Assembly (NCBI GenBank): GCA_031763025.1
Contig: JASSKH010000001.1
Span: 19,817,142-19,881,141, forward strand
Reading direction: 5' to 3'
DNA length: 64,000 nt
Origin: Macrocystis pyrifera
Lineage: Eukaryota > Sar > Phaeophyceae > Laminariales > Laminariaceae
Made by a program: the position numbers and the translations under genes. Every line of letters begins with the position of its first letter. Position 1 is the stretch's first letter. Below, in pieces: positions 41,695-50,665 of this stretch. The notes below the pieces were generated by a model. That model was not told where the DNA came from. It saw only the letters and a list, made by a program, of their open reading frames with translations, and did not search any database.

Positions 41695-43839
41695 TCAGCT
41701 ATCCACGGCGGCACCTCGAGATTCGTCTACATTACGCTGGACCCCCCGTGTAAACGCGCTAGCCAAGTGAATTTGCAGACACCAAGAACCTCGTACAGCT
41801 CTCGTCGAAGTCATGTTGCGCGCCGGAGAAAGAGGAAGCTTGATTGGTCCCGGGTCGTCCAAAAATCGAACCAAATATACTCCATCCGTCGGTGTAGTTG
41901 CGCTGATTTTCCCGAGCCACCACAGACCGTCGTCGCCCTTGTACCAAAAGTGGGCCCCGTTGGGAAGTACAGTGTTGCTGTGTCGGCGGAGCCAATCGGC
42001 GTGCGATACGCAACCATAGCCGGGTGCTAGAAACCGCTCGCCGTTACTCCGGGAAAGCTTCCGTTGTACCGCGCCAATTCTCATTCGGCGATACAGGCGG
42101 TTGGTTTGGCGGTGTTGGTTCGGAGTGCCGGCCCAGTAGCGCAAAATTGCGTGGCGAGAAAACTGAAGGTCCATTTCCCGTTCCCAGGATGGCCGGGAAA
42201 GTCCCTTCCAGTGCGTCTCGTACATCACCGCGATGACGCCACCTGGACCTCTAACCGATTGATGTCCAGTAATCTTTTCCACTTCGAGTCGTTCAAGAGG
42301 GGTCGAAACGTCGTCCTCGGTGACGTGGTACGGAGGGGATTTCTCGGAGAAATTGTTGAGTACGTATTGCGTCAACCCCGCCGGCAGATACTTGGGCATG
42401 TCGCCACGGTCGTGGGGGTTGGCACAGGGCTTGCGGCGTTGAACAGATACGCGCCGGCGAGCCTCGGCGCCGGGCATATCGAAAGGAAGATCCAAATACA
42501 GGAGCTTTGCTCCGAGAGGAGATCCATCCGGGGTGTCTGCAGAGAAGCAGGGGCCAACTGCGAGAACTTTGTAGGGGCCCGTCCAGTTGAGGGAGAGTTT
42601 GGCCTTGAGGACCTTGGCGTCCGTGTCTGGTTTCGCGCCCTGGCGGATGGTGGCCGCCGTATTGTACACCCACACCCAACCACCAACGTCAAATTTGGGG
42701 ACCGGACGCAGAGCGTCGGAGAGGGCGGAGTTGCGGCAGTTCACGCGAGCGACAGTGAGGGCGTGGTGTTCTCGAACGATGTCGTACGCGCGCTGCTGGC
42801 GGTCCGTCGCCAAGTCGCAGTAGGCGAGATGGTCGCGGGCCAAGCTCTGGTGGCCGGCGACTCCTGCACGTTCGAAAATCGTGAGTGGGAGGCGTGGGAG
42901 CCGACCCATATGTACCTCGTTGGGAGCCAGACCCGTGGCGGCACTGACGGAATTGTTGTACGCAAATTCGACGTGAGGGAGCTGTTCATCCCAGTTGTTT
43001 TGGAGCTCGTTGACGACCATTGCCAACATCTGGGCCATCGTGTGGTTTACACGTTCCACTCCACCGTTGCCGTTTGGGTGGTAGGAGCTGGTGGCAATTT
43101 TTCGAACCCCGAGAAGCTGATATACGGCGTGCGAAAGCTTGGAGCTGAAGTGGAGGCCGTTGTCCGAGAGGATGCTGCGCGGGCACTCCCAAAGAGGGAT
43201 ATACCGGTTGATGAGAATGTTAGCCGTGCCCTCAGCGGTGAACTCTTCCGCTGTGACGGCGTACATGTCGGCTCGGCGGCTGAAACGATCAGTGAAAAGC
43301 AAGATGTAGGTATTACCTCGAGGCATCAGCGGGAGGGGGCCGAAATAGTCGATGCTGACGGCGATGCCGGGCCCTTCTGACAAGGGCAACGTGATGGAGG
43401 GCCACCGGACCGTCTGCCGCGACGTTTTCCGTGCCTGGCACTTTAAGCAGTTGCGTAGCCACCACCGGGTGCAGATGCTCATGCCGATCCACCAGTAGAA
43501 ACGTTCGAGCATACGTAGGGTGCGCGCGATTCCTAGGTGGCAGGAAGCCGTAGAATGGCATGCCTGCATGACCCAGGGGCGCATGAGTAGCGGAACATAA
43601 ATGCGAATAGGCTCGTCGTTCAATAAGCAGGCCGTACGGCCCACCGGGCGTGGCGTATCCAACGCAAGAAGGGGAGACGGCTGGCGGACAAGTAGAACGA
43701 TGCCCGCGTCAGTGGTGTGCAAGCGGCCTTTGGTGGCCAGCTCTTGAACTTCCGAAAAGGGAGGGCGCTGGTGGGAAGGGAAACCTGATAAAAAGTCGTC
43801 CAGCAAAACTTCCGGTCGGCCAAGGGCTATGTAGCGCAT
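41695..43839 (-). CDS. Integrase with GPY/F motif, chromodomain and Tudor-like tail (714 codons, intact)
   Basis: The integrase inserts the element's cDNA into nuclear DNA. Zinc-binding HHCC: H95, H101, C131, C134. Catalytic triad: D164 (SIDYFG), D226 (LSDNGLHF) and E262 (GGVERVN), with exactly 35 residues between D226 and E262. A GPY/F module follows (NWTGPYKVL, about 419-427). Residues about 518-572 form a chromodomain (VMYETHWKGLSRPSWEREMD), which in chromoviruses directs insertion toward marked chromatin. The C-terminal part, about 600-680, contains GAHFWYKGDDGLWWLGKI and GVYLVRFLDDPGPIKLPL, a Tudor/Agenet-like barrel by appearance. The frame is uninterrupted, so this part may be recent or constrained. 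The first Met may not be a true start; it continues from the pol linker. Confidence 0.9.
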   Translation of the reverse strand: MRYIALGRPEVLLDDFLSGFPSHQRPPFSEVQELATKGRLHTTDAGIVLLVRQPSPLLALDTPRPVGRTACLLNDEPIRIYVPLLMRPWVMQACHSTASCHLGIARTLRMLERFYWWIGMSICTRWWLRNCLKCQARKTSRQTVRWPSITLPLSEGPGIAVSIDYFGPLPLMPRGNTYILLFTDRFSRRADMYAVTAEEFTAEGTANILINRYIPLWECPRSILSDNGLHFSSKLSHAVYQLLGVRKIATSSYHPNGNGGVERVNHTMAQMLAMVVNELQNNWDEQLPHVEFAYNNSVSAATGLAPNEVHMGRLPRLPLTIFERAGVAGHQSLARDHLAYCDLATDRQQRAYDIVREHHALTVARVNCRNSALSDALRPVPKFDVGGWVWVYNTAATIRQGAKPDTDAKVLKAKLSLNWTGPYKVLAVGPCFSADTPDGSPLGAKLLYLDLPFDMPGAEARRRVSVQRRKPCANPHDRGDMPKYLPAGLTQYVLNNFSEKSPPYHVTEDDVSTPLERLEVEKITGHQSVRGPGGVIAVMYETHWKGLSRPSWEREMDLQFSRHAILRYWAGTPNQHRQTNRLYRRMRIGAVQRKLSRSNGERFLAPGYGCVSHADWLRRHSNTVLPNGAHFWYKGDDGLWWLGKISATTPTDGVYLVRFLDDPGPIKLPLSPARNMTSTRAVRGSWCLQIHLASAFTRGVQRNVDESRGAAVDS

Positions 43840-44290
43840 GGCGGCATTGCACGCGGGCTCAGCCTGTGTTCCCGAGCCCAGTCGGCGTGCGAATAGCGCG
43901 CTGAGGAATCACCGAACTGAAACTCGGCAGCTGCGCCGAGTGCGTCCAAGTCGGTCGAGGTGGCGGGAGGTGCGTCTGTTGGCGGCGGAAGTCGTAAAAG
44001 AGGAGTTCCCACGGGCTCGGTGGGGTCGCGGACGGACGGGATGGGTACCGTCGGGACGGACGAGGCGGCCGGAGTCGGGGCCAAAACGACGGGTGCGGGC
44101 GGTCGTGGCCGTGGGGCTCGCAGCGGGGTGGTGGCGCGCCGGGCTGATGGTCTAGGGGTCCCGCCGGGCCCGAAGCCATAATCAACAGCAGGCGGCACGG
44201 CGCCAGCGGCGGCGGCTGTTCGTCGGCGCGTCTGCGATGAGATGCGGCCTGAAGACGGCAAAAACGTTCGGAGGCGCCGGGTTGCCAGGC
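43827..44290 (-). pseudogene. Pol linker, Pro/Ala-rich, between RNase H and integrase
   Basis: The minus frame runs AAAAGAVPPAVDYGFGPGGT ... PAPVVLAPTPAASSVPTVPI ... LGAAAEFQFGDSSARYSHAD and stops just inside the integrase ORF start, in another frame. It is low-complexity with no known domain and probably a flexible linker of the polyprotein, separated from integrase by a frameshift. Confidence 0.5.
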
Positions 44291-44770
44291 GGCGATGGGG
44301 TACACGCGGCCGGATCAGTGATCACGGCGGAATCTTTTCCCTGTAAAGTGCTCGTCGGGGGAGGAGCATGCTGCAGCGGGGCTTTTGCAGAGCCCTGGCC
44401 TGAGAGGGAAGACGCGGCCGGAGTAGTGCTCACGACGGAATCTTCGACCGGTAAAGTGCTCGTCGAGGGAGGAGCGCGCTGGGCGACAAATATCGCTGCA
44501 GCGGGGGCTTTTGCAGAGCCCTGGCCTGAGAGGGAAGACGCGGCCGGAGCAGTGCTCACGACGGAATCTTCGACCTGTAAAGTGCTCGTCGGGGGAGGAG
44601 CGCGCTGGGCGACAATCGTCGCTGCAGCGGGGGCTTTTGCAGAGCCCTGGCCTGAGAGGCCGGAGCAGTGCTCACGACGGAATCTTCAACCTGTAAAGTG
44701 CTCGACGGGGGAGGAATACGCTGGGCGACAATCGTCGCTGCAGCGGGAGCTTCTGCAGAGCCCTGGTCGC
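44290..44770 (-). repeat. Tandem repeats of ~115-130 bp inside the pol linker
   Basis: About four copies share GAATCTT(C/T)(G/A)ACC(T/G)GTAAAGTG, CTCGTCGGGGGAGGAGCGCG, CGCTGCAGCGGGGGCTTTTG and CAGAGCCCTGGCCTGAGAGG (plus-strand reading). On the coding strand the unit encodes repeats like SLSGQGSAKAPAAAIFVAQR and PPSTSTLPVEDSVVSTAPAA. Copy number differences and a unit-length change shift the frame. Confidence 0.75.
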
Positions 44771-45145
44771 CCCCGGAGGGTACGACAAAAACCGAAGCGA
44801 AAGCGGCGTTGGCGGGGGGTGAAAAATCCCCCAAGCCAGGACGGCGGTCGACGGTGGCGACGGAGGCAGATACACGAGCGACGAATCTCCCCGAAGGAGC
44901 AGAGAGGTCGTCAATCCTCATACGTGGCCCGTGTGTGCGAAAATCGCGAAAATCAGAAGAGGCGAGAGGCAGCCCACCCAAGACGGCACTTTCACTGCGG
45001 GACACCAGCCCACCCAAACCGACACCAGGGGTCGGCGAAGAGCGAGTGCGAAGCCCGCAGGCTCGGATAAGGAAGGTACCACCGTCCTCGACGGAGTTGA
45101 GGCAGCTAGACCCACTGCGGTCGTGTTCTGTGGCGGGCTCTGGCA

Positions 45146-45545
45146 AGCGGGAGAGAAAGTCAGCATTTCCGTTGGCGCTGCCCTTGCGGTAGTCGAGGGT
45201 GTAGTCGAACGTAGTGAGGAACTCGAGCCACCGCTGGCTCGCGCGTTGTGGTCCCCTACTTTGGCGATACTCTCAAGTGCTTTGTGATCCGAAAATATTC
45301 GAAACTTCGTGCCCCACAGGTAACCTCGGAGTCGTTTGATAGCCCAGACAATGCTGCCAGCTTCCAGGTCCAACGGTGTCCAGTGCCTTTCGGAATCGAG
45401 GGTAGCGCGGCTGATATAAGCAATGGGCCGTACCGAGCCGTCCGGTTGTTCTTGTTCGAGCGCGGCACCGAAACCGTCGATGCAGGCGTCGCAGTACACG
45501 TGGAAGGGGCGGGAGCCGTCGGCTACGGCATCCCAGTCAGGAAGA
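45146..45545 (-). pseudogene. RNase H domain (frameshifted)
   Basis: YCDACIDGFGAALEQEQPDG carries the first Asp, LDLEAGSIVWAIKRLRGYLW the Glu, and FRIFSDHKALESIAKVGDHN the second Asp. After a one-base loss near 45232 the frame continues QRWLEFLTTFDYTLDYRKGS then ANGNADFLSRLPEP, with the last Asp. This is the standard Ty3-type RNase H, which degrades RNA in RNA/DNA hybrids. Another frame break separates it from RT near 45540. Confidence 0.8.
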
Positions 45546-46629
45546 CGAAAATCGGTGGGGCCGCGAGCTCGGCGAGGATCTGGCGGTCGATAACTTCCAT
45601 AGCCGGCGTGAAGACATACTTGACCCCCTTCCGGAGAAGGGGGGTGAGAGGACGTATCCGTTTAGACAAGTCGGGCAGGAATTTGCGATAATATCCTACG
45701 CCGCCCATCAGGGCGCGGACCTGCTTGAGGTTCTTGAGCATGGGCATTTTCAGCAAGGCCGAAACTTTGTCCGCATTAGGGCTTATACCCGCGGGCGAAA
45801 TAGAGTGGCTCAGAAAATTGGCGTCCGTGGCGCCGAGGCGAGCCTTCGAGGGGGAGAGCTTGAGGATGTGTTTGCGCTGGCGTTCGAAGAGGGCTCGTAT
45901 CGTCTTGACGTGGGCCGTCGGGTCAGAGTCGAAAACAATCACATCATCAAGGTAGGCCGCCACCTGTGCCAGGCCTTTAATGACTTCATTAATCACTTTG
46001 ACGAACCAGCCGGGCGAAGCACTGCTGCCTTGGGGCATGACGAGCCACTCGTAAAGGCCCGTAGGGGTGCAGAACGCCGTAAGAGGGACGGTGTCCTTGT
46101 GCGCGGTAATCTGGTGAAACGAGGAGACCAAATCGAAGAGGGAAAACACTCGTCCCTTCCCCAGGGAGTCGAGGACTTGGTCCACGCGAAGGATAGGCAG
46201 CTAGCTGAGTTTGCTGATCTGGTTGAGTTTTTTGTAGTTCACGGTGATCCGAAAGCCCCCAGACTTCTTCGGGATGACCACCAGCGGGCTCGAGTACGCA
46301 GAAGTCGAGTGCTGGATCAGACCAGCCGCTAGTTACTGATCCAAGGTGGCCTCCACTTCCTTGGCCAGGATGGGGTTGATGCGGTGCGGCCTGGACGTGA
46401 CAGGAGCGCTTCCTTCCGGGATCGAGATCACGAAAGGCATCAACGAGCAGTAACCAAAATCCGACTTGGACTTCGAGAAAACGTCAGGAATTTCGCAGAG
46501 AACGTCCCCCAGCTGTTCAATGACGGCAGGAGTCCAGCCTGTGCCGTGGAGATCAAAAGCCACCTGCCGCAGATGTGTCGGCAAGCGTGCCCAGACGCGC
46601 AGGAACGAAGCGCGCTGTTCTGAGGTCAA
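45523..46629 (-). pseudogene. Reverse transcriptase (two in-frame stops)
   Basis: The N-terminal part, 46629-46333, includes IPDVFSKSKSDFGYCSLMPF and PHRINPILAKEVEATLDQ, then a TAA. AAGLIQHSTSAYSSPLVVIP follows, then a TAG within ISKLS*LPILRVDQ. The frame 46185-45523 carries LFDLVSSFHQITAHKDTVPL, FCTPTGLYEWLVMPQGSSAS and the catalytic YLDDVIVFD. It continues with LSPSKARLGATDANFLSHSI and VGYYRKFLPDLSKRIRPLTP, the palm/thumb pattern of Ty3 RTs. The stops make it inactive as read. Confidence 0.85.
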
Positions 46630-46633
46630 ACGC

Positions 46634-47080
46634 TCAAGCAGTGCGGGCGGGGGCGAGGCTGGAGCTGCGAGGGGGGGGGGGAGTAACTGCTGAAACCGGA
46701 CACACCTCGCCTGGTCCGGGGGGAGGGCTGGGGGCTCGGTTGTCCTGCTGCAAAACGTCCAGCGGAACGCTCAGCAGTGGGGCGTGGGCGACGCCGAGGA
46801 CATCCCCCGGCTCGAGAGCCGCCACTCCAACGAGGGGAAGAACTTGTCGTCTGGAGGAGACGAAGTGCTCCTCGACCGAGGGTAGGTCGGGCTGGGGCAT
46901 CATGTCGACCAAGTAGTGTCCAGTGAGGGCCGGGGAGCCATCGCTTCGAACCAAATTAACAGCAAGCAGCTGGGGATCGTCTGACCGGGTGACGCCTGCT
47001 GCGCCCTCGTAGCGTAGATGGAAGCCTCCACCCGAAGCGGCGGAGTCGATGGCGTACACGGACATGCCTGTCGGGGCGTG
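46634..47080 (-). pseudogene. Protease-RT spacer
   Basis: The minus frame MSVYAIDSAASGGGFHLRYE ... LTGHYLVDMMPQPDLPSVEE ... VLPLVGVAALEPGDVLGVAH runs into a C11 tract (46671-46681, plus strand G's), where the frame to RT is lost. It is part of the polyprotein; no domain is assigned. Confidence 0.5.
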
Positions 47081-47201
47081 GTGAACTAACTCCAGCTCGC
47101 CAAAAACGCGTTGATCAGACGGCCGAGGTGGCAGAGAGAGCGGTAGGAGCGGCTATTAAAGCGCATCCGGTTGTCACGTCCCAATAGTACAACATGCTGC
47201 A

Positions 47202-47700
47202 TCACCGAGGGGGGGACCAAGCAGGCCCAAACTGCGAGGGAGCAAGTAGGCTCATTTTCTCGAAAAATTGGACGCTCAGGCGCACACTCGTCGAAGTCTT
47301 CAGAGGGGCCGATTCGCCAAAACCCCCCCAAGAACGAGGGGCGCCGTTCTGCTCGCACGCGAGGGAGGCCGCACCAACCGAGTGCATGCGACCCAAAACA
47401 TCTCGACGGATGAAAGTCTGCGGGGAGCCAGTGTCGAGAAGCGCCACGCAACCAAAAGGAGCAAGAACGCCAGCTCCGCTGTGAATCGCGATTTTCGTTG
47501 TAAAAGAGGCGTCATCGAGGGTAATGGTGCCCCCGACGAGGCAGGGGCCGTGTTCTGGCAGCGCGAGGGAGGGGTCGACACTAGGTGCGACAGCCAAAAT
47601 CTCCGGGCTGTGATCAGCCGGCGCGTCAGAAAAATAGGTCGAAAACTCCAAAGGAGGACCTGGGCAAGCGCGGGCCACGGCCAAAGGGCGGGGTGGCGCT
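47202..47700 (-). pseudogene. Retropepsin-like aspartic protease
   Basis: GCVALLDTGSPQTFIRRDVL contains the DTG catalytic motif at 47435-47427, preceded by the beta-strand pattern ITLDDASFTTKIAIHSGAGV. It lies in the same open frame as the C-terminal half of the NADAR domain, with about 115 residues of Pro-rich linker between them, so NADAR and protease are one polypeptide segment. It would mature the Gag-Pol polyprotein. The frame ends near 47202, downstream of the protease core, through a frameshift. Confidence 0.75.
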
Positions 47701-47786
47701 GGCGTAATCTCATGAATTCTGTCAGGTATGGTTGGGGTGCAGAATTGGTGTGAGGAGGCGAGGTGTGCCAACCCGGCCTCACTTGA

Positions 47787-48247
47787 TCGGAGGGTGTCGC
47801 GAACGGCGGAAAGAGCTTTACCGAGCAAAATTGTTCCACGCCACCGAGAGGGATCGTGAGCTTCGCGGTCGTCTGCCCGCAAACCGATGCCCCACACGGC
47901 ATCAAAAGGGCTGGCTTCAGCCAAAGTTTTGGTGCCAGTGCTCAATAGGTGCTGCTTCCTGACCGGGTTCTGCGAGAACTTGACAAAATTACCAGCAAGG
48001 ACGGCGTCTTCCCGAACACGGTCCCAGATAGCGCAGTCGAGTTATGCACGCCTCGACCGAGGCGTTTGTGATCGCGTGGGTCTGGCGACGCCATAATCCG
48101 CTCCGCTGTGCCGTGGTCCTGGAAAAGGCGAGCCTTTTCAGCCATCATATACTACTCCGCGCAGGAATATGATACATCGTCGACGACAAAAGACCTGGGA
48201 GACTACTGCGAAAAATAAGAGGGGGGCTGCCAGAACAGTACCACCCG
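47787..48247 (-). pseudogene. NADAR (YbiA-like, DUF1768) domain inside retrotransposon Pol
   Basis: The whole domain can be read in order: VVLFWQPPSYFSQ, TAG, SPRSFVVDDVSYSCAE, TAG, YMMAEKARLFQDHGTAERIM followed by ASPDPRDHKRLGRGVHN. After a one-base loss (about 48043) come DCAIWDRVREDAVLAGNFVK, FSQNPVRKQHLLSTGTKTLA, EASPFDAVWGIGLRADDREA and WRGTILLGKALSAVRDTLR. These match the family hallmarks AE(Q)YMxxxKA, W..R...(M)...KF.QN, LL.TG...L.EASP.D.IWGIGL and W.G...LG.AL..VR. Known members act on ADP-ribose-type N-glycosides, for example YbiA in riboflavin-pathway damage control and NADAR proteins in ADP-ribosylation systems. Its role in this element is unknown. Confidence 0.85.
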
Positions 48248-48407
48248 CTCCGTTGTATACTCGAGAGTAGGGTCAAAACCCGACGGTGCCGAGTCGTCGG
48301 TGGCCGCAGTTGCGGCGTGTGGGAGGGGGGAGTGTGCTGTGCTTCTCTGAGAACACTGAGCCCCTGGTGCACGAGGCGAGTCAGGTTCCACGTATACTGG
48401 CTCTGTG

Positions 48408-49229
48408 TCACCATTGCCCGTAGGCAAAATCGCCAGAAGGTTCTCTTTCTGCGCCCGATGATCTCTGTCCTAGACCAAAGGGGGCAGGGGGCTCTGAGCC
48501 CGTTCTGCTTGACGAGAGCTGCGATTCTTCCGAATTTAACGGGTATGCTGTCCGGTTGATCTGACCGGAGGCCGTGGAGTCACCACTGGCTCGACGGACA
48601 GTGCCAGGTTTTTCCTGTTCCACTGGAGCCGAAGGAGCGCTGCGCACGTGGAGTGGCGTGCGCGAAGACGAAAGAGGGCCTGCAGACCCTTTAGACGTCT
48701 TCAAGAACGGTGCTCGGGTGGGGGGCAACAAAGGGTCCACCGGAGAGAGCCTCCGTCCTGTAGACCTGGTGGGGAAGGGGGACGAGGTAGCTAATCTTGT
48801 CGACTCCTCCTTAATAGGAAAAAGGGTGGAGCGGCCACCGTTATTGCAAGGAACCGCCGAGTCGAGCTTCAACCGAGATCTTGGGGTTTCGGTGTTTGCC
48901 TTCCCGCACCTCAAACCGACCGCCACCGCATGGCCGGGAGGTGTAGGAGGGGGACACCCTCGCTGAACAAAACGACGCGACGGCGCGACACCTGTCGTGT
49001 TGCGCGGTGCGTGGTTTGGGAGAGAGGCGTTAATCGCGCCTGCTCTCGTGCCCAGGTTGAGGGGAGCGGCGTTTGAGGCGCGGGCTCCCGACGTCGGGGA
49101 AGGCGCCCGAGGGCTCCCCGGAAAAAGCTGTGGAGCTGAGTCGCTGCGTCGGTCCGAAGTACGGAGTAACGCGCGGGGCGGGAGCGGAGTACTGAGCGAG
49201 CCTGGGACGCGAGCATCTTGTGAAATCAA
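48408..49229 (-). pseudogene. Ser/Pro/Arg-rich spacer between Gag and NADAR
   Basis: A 270-codon minus frame of low complexity (PRALLRTSDRRSDSAPQLFP ... VGLRCGKANTETPRSRLKLD ... TSSPFPTRSTGRRLSPVDPL). It is in a different frame from both the Gag end (stop near 49292) and the NADAR start, so Gag and Pol would need frame changes on each side. No domain is recognised. Confidence 0.5.
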
Positions 49230-49291
49230 GGTTTTTCTCCTGACAATGCTGGCGGCGAGCGGTCAGGAGAAGCCGAACCGCCGTCGTCCTG

Positions 49292-50665
49292 TCAGTTACC
49301 GGCGCAGAAGGTGCCTGGCTGGCGTCCATTCGGGTTTCCGCCCGAGGTATGTGAGGCGCCGTAGCGAACCCCCGAGACGGGAGCCGGGGCGGAAGAGGCA
49401 GGGGCGGTCGAATCACTATGATGGCCGGGGTGAGACTGCTGGTGTCCTCGTGCCGCGTGTGTGTTGTAGCCATCACCTTGTCTGTGTTGCTGACCCTGAC
49501 CGTGATGTTGCCCACGCGAGGGGCCGGGGCGACGCCCGTGTTTCTTCTGGTTGTATTTGTTCGGTCGTGAATTGTTCTCGCGGCGGTGTCTGATCATGCG
49601 TTCTTGCCAACGACGGAACGCCTCGCCGTCGTCGCCGAGCGTTCCGAGGTCGGGGTTCAAGATACCACTAAGGTTTAAAAAAGGGTGCCTACACTGACGA
49701 AGAGAGTGTGTGTCTTCGTGACAGTTTAAACATCGTCCTCGGTTTTCGCTGAGGGCGGCGGCGCGAGCGGATGATGAAAGTAGGCCGCTCCAGAGGAGAG
49801 GGTCCTCGGTCTGGATGGACATGCAAACGGCGTGAACTTCGGCATAGTGGTGTTCTTCAAGGGGCCAGCAGTTGGAAGAGGTGTCAAGCCACGGGTCGAG
49901 GCAGTCAGGGATGGATTTGTGGACATTCATCACAAGCGGATTATTGCGCGATCCCATCTGCCAAGAAGGCGACTGGGGAAGCGTCCGGCCCTGGCCGCGA
50001 CCAGTATTGGCGGGCCGGGGCCCCGACGGGGCGGATGACCGCGCACCCGTCGAAGAAGCAGGCAAAGAAAAATATTTTTCGCCGTTGACGGCAGGTGTCT
50101 TATTATTCGCAAGAGTCTCGAAAGCTAACCACATTGCGTCCAAAGTGCCGAACGGCCTCGATACCGTAGCCAAAACTCCCGGGTACAGCGTCGGCATCAA
50201 GCTAGGGTACTGTTCGTTCATTGCCATCCGAACTACCTCCAAAACGACCTCCACCCCCGGTGCCAAAACACGCTCAGTCCCCGTCGCTGCGGATACCACC
50301 CCTCGCAATGCACGACTAAAATCGCAAAAAGGGGTGCCGTTAGCCACGCCAAAATTATGCAACTTGGTGTAGCTGGCCCCCGTGTTGGTGCGGTCAAAGT
50401 GGTTGCTCAGCAACCTCAGGAGGAGCGTGAACGCCTCCGGTCCCGACGATCCTGCTGCGAGGGCGCGCGACACCTGTCCAAACAAATCATCCATCAAGGT
50501 AGTGAGAGGGGCGGTCGTAGGCTTGTCAGGCGTGATGGCGCGCGCGAAGGATTTCTTGAGAGGGTACTCCCAACCGGGGATCCAGTTAGTAGAACGAAGA
50601 CCTTCATGGCTGCCATCGTTGCACATCATGAGAATATCAGAGGCGGAGGCCTTTACCGAACGCAT
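49292..50665 (-). pseudogene. Gag, capsid-like and CCHC zinc-knuckle part
   Basis: The open frame begins upstream of its first Met in frame with ALPFPSSIDSCEAAQQL. The capsid-like stretch includes ALAAGSSGPEAFTLLLRLLS and NHFDRTNTGASYTKLHNFGV. A nucleocapsid zinc knuckle, CLNCHEDTHSLRQC (C312, C315, H320, C325; CX2CX4HX4C), follows, then a basic Arg/His/Gln-rich tail. It binds and packages the element RNA. It overlaps the upstream Gag frame by a minus-one arrangement. Confidence 0.7.

Noticed and set aside
42064-43380. 438-codon open frame on the plus strand
   Set aside because: It is antisense to the intact integrase, whose catalytic residues and domains are unambiguous; open because of the GC-rich codon pattern.
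44237-45192. Long plus-strand frames over 44.2-45.2 kb
   Set aside because: Antisense to the RNase H and linker region and driven by the internal tandem repeats.
46190-48210. Reassignment of TAG to Gln
   Set aside because: A spliced host gene ends naturally at TAG and the element also carries TAA and frameshifts, so decay is the simpler explanation.
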